From: Chara braunii
Taxonomy: Eukaryota > Streptophyta > Charophyceae > Charales > Characeae
Assembly: GCA_003427395.1 (NCBI GenBank)
Contig: BFEA01000339.1
Coordinates: forward strand, 1,256,006 to 1,286,108
Direction: 5' to 3'
DNA length: 30,103 nt
Of the stretch, positions 8,270-17,516 are shown one piece after another. Below the pieces are notes generated by a model. That model had not been told where the DNA came from and made no database searches. It worked only from the letters and a program-made list of their open reading frames with translations. The stretch's first letter is position 1. The number at the start of each line of letters is the position of its first letter. The position numbers and the translations under genes were made by a program.

Positions 8270-8610
8270 TCAGGGCTGGTCCCCGGATGGACCGGGGACC
8301 CTTACCCCATCCGCGGTCCTCCCGGTTGGACCGGCCGGTGGCCCCAGCGCATTTTCGCTGGGGCCTGAATTTTTTTTTTTGTCAGCGCGTATGTGCTTCC
8401 GAGGGCTTGTCGGGGTGGGCCCTGCCCCGCAATTTCGAAACCGGTTCCTGTAGGCGCGGATTTTTCAAGGCCAAAAAGTGGCCAATCTTGGCCGCCGATC
8501 GTCGCAGATCAGCGGCAAAGATCGGCAAGGACCCCATTTCTTAAGATGATATCCGCCGCTGATCTTTGCAGATCAGCAGCGGAGAACTGCCACACATTCC
8601 CCTTCTCCAA
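8270..8610. repeat. GC-rich block with inverted repeats
   Basis: GGTCCCCGGATGGACCGGGGACC (position 8276) and GGCCCCAGCG...CGCTGGGGCC (8340-8365) are palindromic. GCAGATCAGCGGCAAAGATC near 8504 and CCGCTGATCTTTGCAGATCAGC near 8552 form a longer imperfect inverted pair. GGTTGGACCGG recurs at 9382. This is probably a decayed TIR element; its boundaries are not resolved. Confidence 0.5.
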
Positions 8611-9420
8611 TTTATCATCTTGTGGTCCAACGGACCAGTTACCATTGGCAACATCTGATGCTCTTTCACCCTCAGCCACGAGGGGAACACTATGCTGAGA
8701 TTATATCCTTCCGCAACGTCCCTGCCATCTGTGGAAACATCTGTGGAAAAAGTTATGGGTTCGGATTCTGGAATCGTGATGTCAGAGCCGTCCGAGGTGC
8801 AAGCCCAAGAATGGACCTAAGCTATATTCTTCTCTCGGTCTAATCTCGAATGGACCTTGCTCCACTACATGTATCTGGACAGACTGCCAGGCAAGATACT
8901 TCCGGACTGATAACTCACCTTATGTAGAAAGTACTAGGAACCAACAAACAGAAAACACTCCGCCTCCACGAGCTGAAAGCTGGAACCATAACTCTTCTGC
9001 TGTCGAGTTATACTCTGGAAGAGCTATAACTTCTGGCAAGGACCTCCTCTTATTATATCTGGTTCAGCTCATGGGGTATCAATATCAAATGACACACTCC
9101 ATGAAGTGCTCCAGCCACAGGGGGGTTGGATAAGTGAACTTTCTTACTTGACCCCTCCCCATGGAAGCCATAGTTGCTTGAATATGTCAATAATAACCCC
9201 CTGCCCCCCTCTGGAAGCCCCCTGAAAAATATTGCACCTTGAAAATTTTATTGCGGATTCCGACAGCTCTTGAAGAGCGCAGTCGGAATCTGCCGAAAAA
9301 AAAAAAAAAAGAAGATATTTGGGCACTTTTTTTTCAAAACCGGTTTCCTGGTTCAACCCCCCTGGCCTGGTCCGGCTCCGGTTGGACCGGGGTAGCTCAA
9401 CCGGCCTGTTGCCGGCCCAG
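8611..9420. other. Intronic sequence without recognised genes
   Basis: About 800 bases with an A-run at 9296-9310, a GGTTTCCTGGTTCAACC phrase and pieces reminiscent of 8.3 kb. Open frames here are short and show no family motif. Confidence 0.45.
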
Positions 9421-9426
9421 CACTGG

Positions 9427-9535
9427 TTTGTTTGTTTTTTGTTTACTTTTTGTTTTTGTTTTTACAAAACCCCAATGGCCCCATCTATTCTGGGGGGCAA
9501 CAGTCCGGTTGCTTATCACTGGCAAGCATGTTTGT
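9427..9535 (-). repeat. Family R retroposon copy 3
   Basis: A T-rich tail (9427-9465) is followed by AATGGCCCCATCTATTCTGG, then CAGTCCGGTTGCTTATCACT and GGCAAGCATG. This is the best-preserved copy and defines the order of the shared blocks in the four tailed copies. Confidence 0.7.
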
Positions 9536-9642
9536 ACATCCAAAGAAGGGGGGGGAGATCAGACCAGAGAAGGAGAACGGTCTAACCCTTGTGGCCCCAG
9601 TCAGCTAACAAGGGGGGGGCTGCAAAAGGGGGTTCCACCCCC

Positions 9643-9839
9643 TTAAACCACAAGTACACGGCCCCAGCCTTGCAGTCCGAAAGTTGTCGCCACAAGAAAA
9701 CAAGGCCGAAACGTCAAACGCTGCGCCCTCCGACGGGCCGCCGTTGATAAATTCGATCGGCGGCCCCGTTTTCGTTTCGCGTCTCCAGAATTTGAGGTGT
9801 CAGACCCGCGGCCCAGGTGCCCATGTACTGGTGGTTTAA
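9643..9839. mobile_element. TTAA-flanked MITE, family P copy 2
   Basis: TTAA at 9643-9646 is followed by ACCACAAGTACACGG. At the other end CCATGTACTGGTGGT is followed by TTAA at 9836-9839. The inverted ends match at 13 of 15 positions. The subterminal CCAGCCTTGCAGTCCGA is shared with copy 1 (CCAGCTATGCAGTCCGA at 5711-5727), confirming one family. The outer flanks differ from copy 1, which supports TTAA as the target duplication. The interior is about 190 bp and has no coding capacity. Confidence 0.75.
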
Positions 9840-10133
9840 ACCATGGCCTTTCTCTGGGGGGGCCACTCTGCTGGCCGGGAGGCTTCCTAGCAGCACCCAG
9901 ACACGCAGCAGGATGGCCCTCAGGGAGGTGGGGCGCAGGGAGGGGCCTCCCCTACAATTCCCCAGGCCGCCTATCAAAACTCACGCGTCACAATAGTAAA
10001 TCGTTGCTTTCCACCTTAGTCCTACTACATCCCGTCCATCTTGTCCTGTTTACACCCCTCTTGCCCCTCGCACCTTGGTCTTGGCTGACTCCGTGTCTCT
10101 TACTATCTCTATGTCCCTTGCTCCCTGATTAAA

Positions 10134-10433
10134 CAGATAACCTAGGCTACCAGCCGGGCCGCCCGGGTCACCCTATTTTCCCGGGCGGCCTGGCCGCGCA
10201 AGGACCAGGGAAGGTCCCAGCAAAAAAGAAAAGGAAAAAAAAAAAAAAAACGAAAAAAATCTATGTTATGCAGAAAATTAAACTGAACAAACTTTTTCCT
10301 CATGGTCATGTCGAAATGCTTTACCAATTTTAAAATAAAAATAAAATAATTTTTATTATTATTATTATTATTATTTGTTTTTTACCCGGGCGGGCAAGTG
10401 GTCACGGGCCACTCGGGTAGCCTAGCAGATAAC
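10134..10433. mobile_element. hAT-like MITE, family A copy 1
   Basis: The element 10142-10425 begins CTAGGCTACC and ends GGTAGCCTAG, a perfect 10-bp terminal inverted repeat followed by GC-rich subterminal arms. It is flanked by CAGATAAC at 10134-10141 and again at 10426-10433. An 8-bp target duplication is typical of hAT transposons (established knowledge). The 284-bp interior is AT-rich and non-coding. Its right half is clearly homologous to 17350-17572, and its left arm to 14987-15059 and 15369-15395. Confidence 0.82.
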
Positions 10434-10534
10434 CACTTCCTTTTTTTTTTTTTTGGCACTCGAACTTTTAAATGCTGAAAATGATAATCTTTCTGGTAGA
10501 CTTTTGTCTTTTCAACGACTTTTAGTTTGCATCT

Positions 10535-10628
10535 CTAGGGGCATCCGTGAAAATTGGTACAATACAGAGAAAGACACTAGCATAGCCCTTGGCTCTATGA
10601 CGGATTACCCACGAATCAAGAAATGGTC
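10535..10628 (+). pseudogene. Diverged U6 snRNA-derived copy
   Basis: Plus-strand order is GGGGCATCCGTGAAAATTGG, then ACAATACAGAGAA, CTAGCATAGCCC, a degenerate middle, then CACGAATCAAGAAATGGTC. These blocks and their spacing match U6 from the 5' stem to near the 3' end. The ACAGAGA box is intact. No poly(A) follows and no target duplication was found, so this copy is old or arose differently from those at 8.1 and 22.7 kb. Confidence 0.75.
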
Positions 10629-10888
10629 TGTTTCCCCCTACTCCCCCTCCCCTCCCCTTCTTCCCTCCCCCCTCCCTGCCCTCCCCTTCCAATATAAAAC
10701 GATCCAAGGTTCATGGAACTTGATTGATGATCCGTTGCCTTCTCTCTATCAGTTAGACAACTTCGACTCTCAATCCGTTTGTTTCTCCCATCTTTTTCGT
10801 TTTTTTTTTTAATTTAAAATTTAAAAATGACCCAGAGCTTGCCTGTTGGTTCTGTTTCTCATACAGGCCCTTGTTTTTTTAAATGACC
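10629..10888. other. Pyrimidine-rich intronic sequence
   Basis: C/T-rich tract at 10630-10690, a T-run at 10799-10811 and TTTAAAATTTAAA. The frames here are low-complexity. Confidence 0.45.
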
Positions 10889-10962
10889 CAGCATACACCC
10901 CAATATCTGCCCTGCATCACCCCAATATCAGTGATGCATGGCAGATATTGGGGTGTACGCTG
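10889..10962. repeat. 32-bp inverted repeat hairpin
   Basis: The left arm 10889-10920 and right arm 10931-10962 are complementary at 30 of 32 positions, with a 10-base loop. Both arms contain CACCCCAATATCTGCC or its complement, and CACCCCAATATC occurs again across the left-arm/loop junction. The length suits a miRNA-like or MITE-derived hairpin. Confidence 0.85.
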
Positions 10963-11031
10963 TTTAATGCTCTTTCTCCGCTCTTCTTCCCTCCCCCACC
11001 TCTTGTGCCTTACTGGCTTGTTTAGTGCTCT

Positions 11032-11361
11032 NNNNNNNNNNNNNNNNNNNNNNNNNNNNNNNNNNNNNNNNNNNNNNNNNNNNNNNNNNNNNNNNNNNNN
11101 NNNNNNNNNNNNNNNNNNNNNNNNNNNNNNNNNNNNNNNNNNNNNNNNNNNNNNNNNNNNNNNNNNNNNNNNNNNNNNNNNNNNNNNNNNNNNNNNNNNN
11201 NNNNNNNNNNNNNNNNNNNNNNNNNNNNNNNNNNNNNNNNNNNNNNNNNNNNNNNNNNNNNNNNNNNNNNNNNNNNNNNNNNNNNNNNNNNNNNNNNNNN
11301 NNNNNNNNNNNNNNNNNNNNNNNNNNNNNNNNNNNNNNNNNNNNNNNNNNNNNNNNNNNNN
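11032..11361. other. Assembly gap (330 N)
   Basis: An unbroken run of N. Its real length may differ. Confidence 0.99.
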
Positions 11362-11521
11362 TGTTTTTTTTCCCCCCAAAAAAATGGCGACGGCCTTGAG
11401 AGCATTGAACTGACCAACCCCAGGTGATTCCGAACTACTTGACTGTGTCCAGCTGATTGCATTTGGATTCAAACTTGGGTCTCTATTTTAGCAGGTCATT
11501 GGGTGTACCAACTTAGCTAGG
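11362..11521 (-). mobile_element. SINE-1 copy b
   Basis: On the minus strand the A box TAGCTAAGTTGG is at 11508-11519 and the B box GTTTGAATCC at 11465-11474, with the body sharing AACTGACCA(A/G)CCCCAG and an A/T-rich tail against the gap. Spacing and body match copy a at 3174-3352. The tail end is cut by the gap. Confidence 0.8.
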
Positions 11522-11780
11522 CCAGTTGACGCCGATGACATTTGACTGGGGTGTGGGGTATAACAACCTGGCTACCGTCTTCACATGAGTAGAATGCATG
11601 GTCGTTATAGCTGTATTTGCCATTTGGGACAATTTTCAGTCTAGATGCAGTGACTGTCTGCTCTGTTCGCGTGAAGATGGTTGTCTGTTGTGCTATCTTG
11701 TCTGTCTGGTGCATTATCGTTCCATGGTTGCCGCCGTGGTTATCCCCATTGCAAAGTTATCACTATGATTCACTATGACT
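11522..11780. other. Intronic sequence with no recognised gene
   Basis: It contains GGTCGTTATAGCTGTATTTG (11599-11618), related to the inverted repeat at 1601-1661. Nothing else was recognised. Confidence 0.4.
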
Positions 11781-11781
11781 T

Positions 11782-11895
11782 TTTTCTTCTTTTTTTTTTT
11801 GCAAAAAAGGGCAACGCCCTTGAGGTATCGTCATCGAACTGACAGCCCCAGGTTCTTCAACAGTTATAAGGGTGTATCACTCAGCCACATGGGCT
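11782..11895 (-). repeat. SINE-1-related body with a different head
   Basis: A T-run, then GGGCAACGCCCTTGAGGTAT and GAACTGACAGCCCCAGGTTC, match the SINE-1 body. The head, read on the minus strand, has TGGCTGAGTGATACACC, an alternative A-box-like phrase. It may be a subfamily with another tRNA-related promoter. Confidence 0.5.
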
Positions 11896-11944
11896 GGGTA
11901 AACCCTCGTAGGTCTGACTTCATTGTGTTATCTGTTTTTGATTG

Positions 11945-12610
11945 TTGCCTGCTGGTCTTGTCACTCTTTGGCAGTAGTAGTGAAACTGTGTTGTTACTGT
12001 GGTAACTTTCTTGCAGGTGTATTTAACTACGTTGCCACTGCAGGGTAGCTCTCTTGCAGGTGTAGTTATGAACTATGCTGGTCTTCTCACTTTTTTGGTT
12101 GTAGGTGTGAAACTGTGTTGTTACTGTGGTAACTTTCCTGCAGTGACTGTGGTAACTTTCTTGCGGGTGTAGGTAACTATGTTGCCACTGCAGCGTAACT
12201 CTCTTCAAGGTGTAGTTATTAACTATGCTGGTCTTGTCCCTTTTTGGCTGTAGGTGTGAAACTGTGTTTTGCTGCTGTGGTAACTTTCCTGCAGTGACTG
12301 TGGTAACTTGGTAACTCTCTTGCAGGTGTAGTTATTAACTATGTTGTTCTTCTCACTTTTTGGCAGTGGTAGTGAAACTGTGGTAACTTTCCTGCAATGA
12401 CTGTGGTAACGTTCTTGCGGTTGTAGTTAACTATGCTGCCACCGCAGGGTAACTCTCTTCCAGGTGTAGTTATTAACTACACCTCCCTGTCCTTGTCGTA
12501 ACTTTCTTGGAGGTCCAGTTAAGTATGTTCTGACTGTGGTAACTTCTTGTAGGTGTAGTGAACTATATTGTTACCGTGGTATTTTTCTTGCAGTTGTAGT
12601 TAACTTGTTG
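11945..12610. repeat. GGTAACTTTCYTGCAG minisatellite, units of 115-150 bp
   Basis: Four to five higher-order units, each with CTGGTCTTSTCACTTTTTGG, GTGAAACTGTG, GTGGTAACTTTCYTGCAG and GGTGTAGTTATTAACTATG in the same order (starts near 11958, 12078, 12228 and 12344). Internal deletions cause the length variation. It is intronic and ends about 120 bp before the next POLH exon. Confidence 0.88.
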
Positions 12611-12735
12611 TTACTATGGTAATAGTCATGCCAAGTAATAAAAACGCTGTCTGGGCTCCTTGACTGCATGATCCGCATGCAACTTTTGTGTTCATGATGA
12701 TGATAGTGCGTGATGTGCGGTCGCCTTGTCGGCAG

Positions 12736-12885
12736 GTAGTTGCGATCTTGTCCAGGGCAGGCCCATGTGAGCGAGCGTCCATCGACGAGGCGTATATTGA
12801 CTTGACAGACACTGTCCGTGCTCGGTTGAGTAGCAACCTAGATGATTTTCCACTTGAGGCACAGAAGACACACATCGTCGGCCAG
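12736..12885 (+). CDS. POLH: POLH exon: catalytic palm (SIDEAYIDLT)
   Basis: The acceptor TCGGCAG ends at 12735, and GTA GTT GCG opens a 50-codon exon in phase 0 at both ends, before donor GTAGTC at 12886. It reads VVAILSRAGPCERASIDEAY, then IDLTD, and ends THIVGQ. The SIDE motif supplies the second catalytic Asp and the adjacent Glu that bind the two metal ions in Y-family polymerases (human Asp115/Glu116; established knowledge). The block after it (RARLSSNLDDFPLEAQK) is a variable linker in the family. The upstream exon ends GAE, so the join gives AEVVAIL, as expected. Confidence 0.95.
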
Positions 12886-12914
12886 GTAGTCTCGCACTGT
12901 GCCCAGAAGCAGCT

Positions 12915-13035
12915 TGTCTGCTCTTCGTGTTCTTCTTCTTCTCCTCCTCCCCGTCATCCTCCTCCTTCCTCAACTTCTTCTTCCTGTACTTCTTCCTCCT
13001 CCTCCTTCTCTCCTCCTCCTCCCCCTCCTGCTGCT
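12915..13035. repeat. TTC/CCT pyrimidine-rich tract
   Basis: Imperfect CTTCTTC and CCTCCT triplets directly downstream of the POLH donor at 12886. Ser/Pro- or Glu-rich frames are composition artefacts. Confidence 0.85.
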
Positions 13036-13039
13036 GATG

Positions 13040-13375
13040 CAGCTTGTCGGTTTCAAATGTGCGCATCCATTGAATTCTGAACGGTATAACAGAAAGACAA
13101 TTAACGGCTGCAGAGAGACACAAAGAAGGTATGGCTGCTGTGTTGTCAATCCAACAGGCCAACTGAAAAAGAAAAAAGGGCAAGCATCCCTTTTTGGTAA
13201 CTGGGCCAGTCATAAAAGGTAGTGGTCATACAAATGGATGAATAAATGAGGGTCTAGAGAGAGTTTGGAGAATTAGTTACAACCTTTTGTGATTGCTGTG
13301 ACCCTGTTCAATTCATGATGTTAGCCTGAACTTCCAGACAATGCCATTCATTACAACTCAAGAAGAAGTGGAGTG
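13040..13375. other. Intronic sequence with a short dispersed repeat
   Basis: 13108-13172 matches 4.2 kb (TTGTCAATCCAACAGGCCAA). The rest is unremarkable. Confidence 0.45.
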
Positions 13376-13377
13376 AG

Positions 13378-13463
13378 CAGAAGAAGAAGAAGAAGAAGAA
13401 GAAGAAGAAGAAGAAGAAGAAGAAGAAGAAGAAGAAGAAGAAGAAGAAGAAGAAGAAGAAGAA
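13378..13463. repeat. (AAG)n microsatellite
   Basis: About 28 uninterrupted GAA/AAG triplets, followed by a short CAG run at 13551-13569. Confidence 0.98.
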
Positions 13464-13585
13464 GGCACCAGTGTCATCTCCCTCCTCTTGCCATCATTAT
13501 CATCCATCATCTAATGTCCTGCTCTCATTCAAAAAAAAAATAGATATGAACAGCAGCAGCAGCAGCAGGAGGAGCAGCAGCCTCA

Positions 13586-13712
13586 TATCAGTCTGAATTC
13601 AGGCCGTTGTCATGCTATGCTTCCGGTCAGTTCCCTTGCATGTGGGCAGGAACATGCAAACTGTTTTCCCTTGCAGACCCGTACCTGACCTGATATCAGC
13701 CTACGTTCAGGC
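13586..13712. repeat. Direct repeat ATATCAGYCTRMRTTCAGGCC
   Basis: TATCAGTCTGAATTCAGGCC at 13586 recurs as TATCAGCCTACGTTCAGGCC at about 13693, about 106 bp apart. The origin is unknown. Confidence 0.5.
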
Positions 13713-13824
13713 CGGTACTATCATGACACCTATCTGCTAGCTTACTAGACCTAGGCTTGCTGACATTTGCGGGAAAATCCTTAACGACCCAACGGGTTCC
13801 TCTAAAATTCTGCAACTGCCCTTA

Positions 13825-13945
13825 CCTGCCCCACCCACGCCACCCCTACCCACCCCTACGCACCCCTACCCACCCCTACCCACGCCAGCCACCCCAACCA
13901 CCCCAACCACCCCAACCACCGCAACCACCCCAACCACCTGTTCAT
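13825..13945. repeat. CCACCCCTAC / CCACCCCAAC tandem repeat
   Basis: About twelve imperfect 9-10-mers shifting from CCTACCCAC to CCAACCAC. Proline-rich frames result and are not supported as genes. Confidence 0.9.
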
Positions 13946-14177
13946 CCGCTGACCAGCTATGGAAAGCAATGCAAACATGAAGCGAAAACAGACACAAGCA
14001 GAAGAAGCAAAGACAAAGCGAAATCGAACAGAGAGCAAAGAAAACACAAAGTAAAGCAGATCAAATCATCGAATTAGAGAAAATGAAACACAGATCAAGA
14101 AGCTAAGGTCGCTTCAAATCTCTCTACTTGACGTACGTGTCCTTTTTGTTTCTGTATTGTGTTGGAGATCTGTGTAG

Positions 14178-14339
14178 CCAGAAGGGGGAGAGGAGAACGC
14201 TGCAGCCCTGTGGCTGTGCAATGCAGAAGAGATCGGAGACCGTATGTTGGCTTGTGCAGCAGTCATCATTGCCGAGCTTCGTCAGGTCATTCTGACAGAA
14301 ACACAGTTCACCTGCTCAGCAGGGATCGCTCATAACAAG
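14178..14339 (+). CDS. POLH: POLH exon: palm C-terminal part (FTCSAGIAHNK)
   Basis: The acceptor CTGTGTAG ends at 14177, and the in-frame TAG shows the exon cannot extend upstream. Fifty-four codons run from PEGGEENAAALWLCNAEE through IIAELRQVILTETQFTC to SAGIAHNK, in phase 0 at both ends, before donor GTCAGG at 14340. The block WLC...DRMLACAAVIIAELR...FTCSAGIAHNK is the conserved palm segment before the MLAKLASG motif in plant Pol eta. The expected next residues are supplied directly by the exon at 19755, with no missing piece. A methionine at 14244 sits mid-exon and is not a start. Confidence 0.95.
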
Positions 14340-14446
14340 GTCAGGACTCAGGAGGAACACAAGGTTATGACAAGGGGAAAAAAAAAAGAAGAAAGAGTAT
14401 GTGATATGTACAAGACGTGTGAAAGCGATTATTATGGATCAGTGCC

Positions 14447-14938
14447 TACCGTCTTCACCCGAAAATAACGCCCGGGCGTTATATTCAACTACCCCTAAAA
14501 AGATGAGATTTTCGTTTTTAATCATTTTTTTTCAAATAGAACGCCCCTTCGAAGAGAACGCCCGGGCGTTATAGTTGTATGTTCCATGGGCAGAGTGCCT
14601 TGAAGAGGTAGTATACATGGGTTTTAAAGGGCGGGGAAGGGGGTATACATGGGTTTTGAAGAGGGTTGAGTGGGGTTTTGACTTCCAAGGGGTATATTTT
14701 GGCTTGATTTTTTGTTTTTATTTTTTTATTTCCGAGTTTATAATGATTTCTGAAGTGACCCTCAGCCAAAAGTTGGTCGCATTGCAATCCTGGAGAACAT
14801 AGTTTTTTTTTTTACAGATTTTTTTGATTTGTTTTTTTTTTTCCCGGAATTTTGGGGCCTCACCAAAGTTACCTCAAATTTGCTGAGGCGTTATATTCGT
14901 ACACAACGCCCGGGCATTATTTTTGGATGAAGACGGTA
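14447..14938. mobile_element. Mariner-like MITE with TA duplication
   Basis: The element 14449-14936 starts CCGTCTTCACCCGAAAATAA and ends with the matching complement (TTTTTGGATGAAGACGG). TIRs are about 35 bp and include a GCCCGGGC core. TA flanks both sides (14447-14448 and 14937-14938). An empty copy of the target is present next door: left flank ACGTGTGAAA...ATCAGTGCC and right flank GGCTACAGCCGGGCCAC are joined through a single TA at 14988-14989. A second internal AACGCCCGGGCGTTATA copy sits at 14558-14574. TA targets fit Tc1/mariner (established knowledge). No transposase was seen. Confidence 0.85.
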
Positions 14939-14955
14939 GGCTACAGCCGGGCCAC

Positions 14956-15006
14956 ACGTGTGAAAACGAAAATTATGGATCAGTGCCTAGGCTACAGCCG
15001 GGCCAC
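14956..15006. repeat. Unoccupied 51-bp duplicate of the MITE target site
   Basis: Thirty-two bases at 14956-14987 match 14415-14446 with three differences, and TAGGCTACAGCCGGGCCAC at 14988-15006 matches 14937-14955 exactly. The locus was therefore a 51-bp direct repeat, and the mariner-like element hit only one copy. Confidence 0.85.
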
Positions 15007-15059
15007 ATGGGTCACCTTGTTTTTCCGGGCGGCCGGCCTGTGCAAGGACCAGGGAAGGT

Positions 15060-15368
15060 TGACTGACTGACAGGTGAGAGAACTTCAGCAGACAACATCG
15101 ATGACTAGAGTAGCAGCAAACACTGGTAAGCAGTCAAAGACGAAGACAAAGCCGAGTCATCACAGTACATTAGAGTACAGCAAAATTACAGGAAAGATTG
15201 CAAAGCCGGTGGGTATGGCTACCCCAACCGGTTTCGACTGCCGCCACGCAGTCATCATCAGGGGGCTATCCGCTAAACCTCTCCCTGCATCATACCCATC
15301 TATCCGCATTCCCACCTCCACCGTTGACCCGTGTAGCATCTCTGGGAAGCTAACGGGCTATCGATGTC
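15060..15368. mobile_element. Insertion flanked by a 14-bp direct repeat
   Basis: The 309 bases between identical GGACCAGGGAAGGT copies interrupt the family A left arm, which resumes with CCCAG at 15383. It begins TGACTGACTGAC and has no poly(A), TIR or recognised gene. A 14-bp duplication suits target-primed insertion; the class is unknown. Confidence 0.55.
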
Positions 15369-15413
15369 GGACCAGGGAAGGTCCCAGGAAAAAAAAACAA
15401 GAAGTTGAAAAAA

Positions 15414-15895
15414 CTAGGTTGTTGGATCGGACGTCCGAGACTCCCCTGGCCGTCCGGGATGTCCGACCGGACGTCTGGTCGGACGTCGGACCGGACAGGG
15501 TATGTCCGACCTAGCGCAAAAAAATAAAAATAAAAAAAAAATGAAAAAAATAATGTGGCTTCCACCTTGCATTAGGTGTATGCCACCAAATTTTTGGATC
15601 ATTTGGGCCAGTAGAATAAATAATAAAAATCTTCAAAGATTCTAATCCCCACCTATACCCCTCCTATCCCCACCAAAACCCATCTACCCCCCCCCGCCAC
15701 CCCAAATACCACCCTATCACCAAATGCTCAGAAAAATCTGAAAATGTTTGTAGGGGGTCTCTAGGGCATGCGCAACACTGTGTTTTTTTTAAATTTATTT
15801 TTTTAGTGCCAAAATGCCGTCGTCCGGAAATCCGGACGACGGGGTTACCTGACGTCCGGGGGAGACGTCCGGTCTCCGGACCATTGGTAACCTAG
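15414..15895. mobile_element. TIR element, family B copy 1
   Basis: It begins CTAGGTTGTTGGATCGGACG and ends CCATTGGTAACCTAG, with GGACGTCC-rich arms that pair with each other. The AT-rich interior (15520-15790), including GTGTATGCCACCAAATTTTT, recurs at 16880-17150. The terminal CTAGGTT resembles family A ends, so the two may share a hAT-like transposase. The flanking sequence is A-rich and the duplication cannot be fixed. Confidence 0.65.
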
Positions 15896-16879
15896 TAAAA
15901 AACCCAAAAAACTGGGGAGACGTCCGGGACCCCTCAACTGGGGAGACGTCCGCCAGAGACAGTATGCCCAACCCTTTGCAAGGAAGATGAGCATTAGCGA
16001 ACTTCAGCAATCAAACAGCATCATACATATGAGCCCAGATAGTCTTGACCTCGAACCACAGCAGACTGGCATCACGAGATACACCAAATAAGAACACACC
16101 AAGAGTTCAAAATTGACAATGCTGAAGTAGTCCCATCATCATCAACTACGAACCAGAGTGGATATCCTATTGGCGCTCGGCGCCCAGACTACAGGTGGCA
16201 GATCCTATCTAACCTATACTACGAAGCAGACATCAACAGCGTTCCCGAAGTACGAGCATATGGCGACCAATGTCGCACGCTTCAGCACCAGGTATGTCTC
16301 TCGTAACACTCACAACCCCGATCCACACCGCACAGATGCCNCTAGCACCCCAAGGACCACCCTGCGCTTCACCTAGCATACAGCAGCGCAGCTTGGCTAT
16401 GGCTGCGTGCTCCCTCCTACTCGCCTGTGAGAGCGTGAGTGCCAGCCAGCCAGCGCATTGCGCAGCAGCGCTCACGCAGCATGCAGCCAGCACCCGAATA
16501 CCGAATGAGGAGGCAGGCCCTTCCCTATATCCAAGTGGCCTGCCTGCGTCCAGTCCAAGAAGCTTCCGGTAGGCCCCGGTAGGCACAGGCCCAGTCACGA
16601 AGAGAGCAGGCCTTGGGCCTGAAGTGGTTGCATGCGCCCAACTGCTTTCGGGCTGTGTTTGGCCCGGTACCCGTATCCAGCCCAGGGCCTGCTTCACATT
16701 CATTACACAGGCGGCCCAGGGCCTGGATTCATTCAACCAACTGGCGCAACGCAACTGTCTGAATTTCCCCGTTGCGGGGTACCCTGAAGAATGAGGCCCG
16801 AAGGGCCTGTTGTGCCTGCCTTCACTTAGGGCGGCCGACCTTGTTGCAGATAGGGCCCCGTAGGGGCTAAGCGGGCGTA
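15896..16879. other. Intronic sequence, partly GC-rich, no recognised gene
   Basis: The first 60 bases repeat ACTGGGGAGACGTCCG (15909-15924 and 15938-15953). 16380-16880 is GC-rich with CCCAGGGCCTG at 16680 and 16719, and CTGAAGAATGAGGCC at 16784, a phrase also in the LTR relic at 21668. It may be remnants of an LTR-type repeat. The long minus frame here has no motifs. Confidence 0.4.
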
Positions 16880-17349
16880 GCCTCGCACCTTAAAAAAAAT
16901 TAAAAAAAAGAATGATTTTTTTTTCTGTGAGTTCCCCCTCACATGGGGTATATGCCACAAAACGTTTGGGTCATCTGAGCCTGTACAAAAAAAAGATAAA
17001 AGTCGCCAAAGATGTCTGTGTCAATTTCAACCAAACGGGTCTATCTTATTGGGGTCAGTTTCCAATTATGCACCCCAACCCCCCGCCCCTTTACCCCCCA
17101 ACCCTCCCAACCCCCTTTCCCCATGTTTTGCATTTTATTTTTTTTCGCTCTAAATGAGCTGAATTTGTTTTTGGGGGCTCAGCTCATGTAGTGCAGCCCC
17201 CCCCCCCCCCCCCCCACACACAATTTTTTTTTTTTTTTTTTTTTTTTTTTGGAGAAATGAGTTGTCCGGGATCCCGGACAACTCCCTCACTGGACGCTTG
17301 ACGGCGACGTCTCCGGGAAATGTCTCCGATTGGACATCTGGTAACCTAG
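16880..17349. mobile_element. Family B copy 2 (left end lost)
   Basis: GGTATATGCCACAAAACGTT, TTGGGTCATCTGAGCCTGTA and CGCCAAAGAT align with family B copy 1 in order. The right end GGACATCTGGTAACCTAG at 17332-17349 matches copy 1. The left TIR is missing or too diverged. A C-run (17198-17214) and a T-run (17223-17251) lie inside. Confidence 0.6.
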
Positions 17350-17473
17350 CAAAAAAATGATTTAAAAATCTGAAAAAAAGATTATGTCATGCAGAAAAAT
17401 AAACTGAACAACTTTTGCCTCAGGGTCACATTGAAAATTCTTTGCCGAATATAAAACTAAAAAATGAAATTTC

Positions 17474-17516
<43 letters not shown>

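Noticed and set aside
8265-8544. Extension of the POLH exon at 7953 into a 224-codon frame
   Set aside because: The phase-correct join to the next exon is at donor 8065; the rest is the antisense U6 insert and GC-rich intron. Noted only as a possible alternative donor.
12692-13213. 173-codon minus frame, Glu/Lys-rich
   Set aside because: It overlaps the POLH exon antisense and a pyrimidine-rich tract.
16233-16754. 173-codon minus frame in GC-rich DNA
   Set aside because: No motif, contains an ambiguous base, lies in repeat-like sequence inside an intron.
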